Below, piece after piece: positions 20,711 to 21,585 of a stretch of 21,585 nucleotides of DNA. Under the pieces are notes generated by a model that did no database searches, was not told the DNA's origin, and saw only the letters and a list, made by a program, of their open reading frames with translations. Each line of letters opens with the position of its first letter. The stretch's first letter is position 1. Made by a program: the position numbers and the translations under genes. Source of the stretch: CADCTB01 sp036269435 (GTDB lineage Bacteria > Actinomycetota > Acidimicrobiia > Acidimicrobiales > AC-14); NCBI GenBank assembly GCA_036269435.1, contig DATASA010000017.1:1-21585 (forward strand), given 5' to 3'.

Positions 20711-20739
20711 GTCACCGGATCCGAGGTAGCTCTTCCGCA

Positions 20740-21012
20740 ATGCCGACCACAGCCACATCGAAGACTGCCGCCACCATTGGCGAATACCGGCTCCACGATA
20801 CCGATACGGGGTCTCCCGAGGTCCAGATCGCGCTCCTCACCCAGCGGATCAACCACCTCACCGAGCACCTCAAGTTCCACAAGAAGGACCACCACAGTCG
20901 GCGGGGCCTGCTCATGCTCGTCGGTCGCCGTCGTCGGTTGCTCGACTACGTGCGAGCCAACGACGTCGAGCGGTACCGGGCGCTGATCGCCCGCCTCGGA
21001 CTCCGACGGTAA
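20740..21012 (+). CDS. rpsO: 30S ribosomal protein S15
   Basis: 90 residues from an ATG at 20740. The sequence carries the S15 core: GSPEVQIALLTQRINHLTEHLKFHKKDHHSRRGLLMLVGRRRRLLDYVR, ending YRALIARLGLRR. S15 is a primary binding protein of the 16S rRNA central domain, and the His-His-Ser-Arg-Arg-Gly stretch contacts RNA. The length is normal; the N terminus (PTTATSKTAATIGEYRLHD) is slightly longer than the E. coli form. The nearest purine-rich box (GAGG at 20722-20725) is 14 nt from the start, rather far. pnp follows 157 bp downstream, the classic rpsO-pnp order. Confidence 0.98.
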   Translation: MPTTATSKTAATIGEYRLHDTDTGSPEVQIALLTQRINHLTEHLKFHKKDHHSRRGLLMLVGRRRRLLDYVRANDVERYRALIARLGLRR

Positions 21013-21016
21013 CTCC

Positions 21017-21042
21017 GGCGAGCGGCCAGAGGGCCGTTCGTC
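21017..21042 (+). terminator. 11-bp hairpin just after rpsO
   Basis: GGCGAGCGGCC (21017-21027) pairs with GGCCGTTCGTC (21032-21042) around an AGAG loop; 11 pairs, two of them G-U. It starts 5 nt after the rpsO stop and is not followed by a T tract. It may partly terminate rpsO transcripts or protect or process the rpsO 3' end, as is known for the rpsO-pnp junction in other bacteria. Confidence 0.55.
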
Positions 21043-21076
21043 CCATTTCACACGAGAGCGGCACCAGCGTCAGCTG

Positions 21077-21145
21077 CCAGTCGCCGGCTCCCCGGGCATG
21101 CGCTAGGCGGCTCGGGTGGGCGACAACTGGGAACTGGCCGTCGCC
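21077..21145 (+). promoter_or_regulatory. pnp leader with two mutually exclusive stems
   Basis: GGCGAC (21119-21124) can pair with GTCGCC at 21080-21085 (extended by CCAG 21077-21080 with CTGG 21127-21130) or with the second GTCGCC at 21140-21145. The latter hairpin ends 9 nt before the AGAGGAG ribosome binding site of pnp (21155-21161). pnp mRNAs are autoregulated through leader hairpins in E. coli; a comparable role here is inference. Confidence 0.35.
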
Positions 21146-21169
21146 GCTCCAACAAAGAGGAGCACACAT

Positions 21170-21585
21170 ATGACGGAACCCGTTTCCGTGTCAGCCCCGA
21201 TCACGGGCACCGAAAAGACCCTCTCCTTCGAGGCCGGCAAGCTGGCGCAGCTCGCCAACGGCTCGGTGGTCGCCCGCATCGGCGACACCGTCGTCCTCGT
21301 GACCGCCGTCGCCTCCAAGGGCGTCCGCGAGGGGGTCGACTTCTTCCCCCTCACCGTCGACGTCGAGGAGCGCATGTACGCGGCCGGGAAGATCCCCGGC
21401 TCGTTCTTCCGCCGGGAGGGCCGGGCCACCGACCAGGCCATCCTGACGTGCCGGCTGATCGACCGCCCGCTGCGGCCGTCGTTCCCCTCGGGCTTCCGCA
21501 ACGAGGTCCACGTCGTGGCCACCATCCTGGGCGCCGACCAGGAGAACCCGCACGACGTCCTGGCCATCAACGGGGCGTCCGCCGC
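21170..21585 (+). CDS. pnp: Polyribonucleotide nucleotidyltransferase, N-terminal part (cut by window edge)
   Basis: ATG at 21170 with AGAGGAG 8 nt upstream; the frame stays open to the end of the window, giving 138 complete codons. The visible part is the first RNase PH-like domain of PNPase: SFEAGKLAQLANGSVVARIGDTVVLVTAV, then FFPLTVDVEERMYAAGKIPGSFFRREGR, then LTCRLIDRPLRPSFPSGFRNEVHVVATIL. These blocks match bacterial PNPase closely. The enzyme degrades RNA 3' to 5' by phosphorolysis and can add 3' tails. The C-terminal RNase PH, KH and S1 domains lie outside the window. Confidence 0.98.
   Translation, partial: MTEPVSVSAPITGTEKTLSFEAGKLAQLANGSVVARIGDTVVLVTAVASKGVREGVDFFPLTVDVEERMYAAGKIPGSFFRREGRATDQAILTCRLIDRPLRPSFPSGFRNEVHVVATILGADQENPHDVLAINGASA

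Overview
The window is GC-rich (roughly 70 percent by eye) and gene-dense. Many starts are GTG or TTG, stop/start overlaps of the ATGA and GTGA type are frequent, and there is no outer-membrane secretin beside the pilus genes. This points to a monoderm actinobacterium. The gene set (Tad pilus operon, small excisionase-type HTH, HIT, PhoH-YbeY-CorC-Era, rpsO-pnp) is compatible with an Acidimicrobiia-like lineage, but that taxonomic call is inference.

Layout. Bases 2-322 hold the 3' end of an unidentified + strand gene, which faces a long minus-strand block across a perfect 12-bp inverted repeat. The minus-strand block (9503 down to 478) is a Tad/Flp pilus operon read right to left: SAF-domain CpaB/RcpC, TadZ/CpaE-like ATPase, TadA ATPase, TadB, TadC, a short pilin, and three TadE/TadG-like pseudopilins. 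Two unusual genes follow: a membrane pseudokinase with an extracellular DxDxDG (FG-GAP-like) domain, and a LysM membrane protein. The pseudokinase gene has its own near-consensus promoter and appears to be leaderless.

Bases 9504-9727 are a divergent regulatory region with a nested 18-bp palindrome. It lies between the pilus operon and a small MerR/excisionase-type HTH gene, which is therefore a candidate regulator. The HTH gene overlaps tail to tail with an uncharacterised minus-strand gene. Next comes a + strand housekeeping run: a HIT hydrolase, then phoH-ybeY-corC-like-era, tightly coupled and linked to rRNA maturation and ribosome assembly. Two exported, C-terminally anchored proteins follow (a six-Asp-box protein and a small beta-rich protein).

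A strong bidirectional hairpin separates these from a 1028-residue minus-strand PAS-PAS-GAF-GAF-GAF-SpoIIE phosphatase. Next to it is an ArfB-type ribosome rescue hydrolase, divergent from rpsO. The window ends inside pnp. The rpsO leader and the rpsO-pnp gap both contain hairpins that could support autoregulation or mRNA processing.

Across the window, four genes without a Shine-Dalgarno sequence (pseudokinase, HTH, HIT, ArfB) carry a TAnnnT -10-like hexamer 6-8 nt upstream of the chosen start, which suggests leaderless mRNAs. No tRNA, rRNA, CRISPR array, insertion sequence or prophage gene was seen. The largest stretch without a gene is 224 bases.
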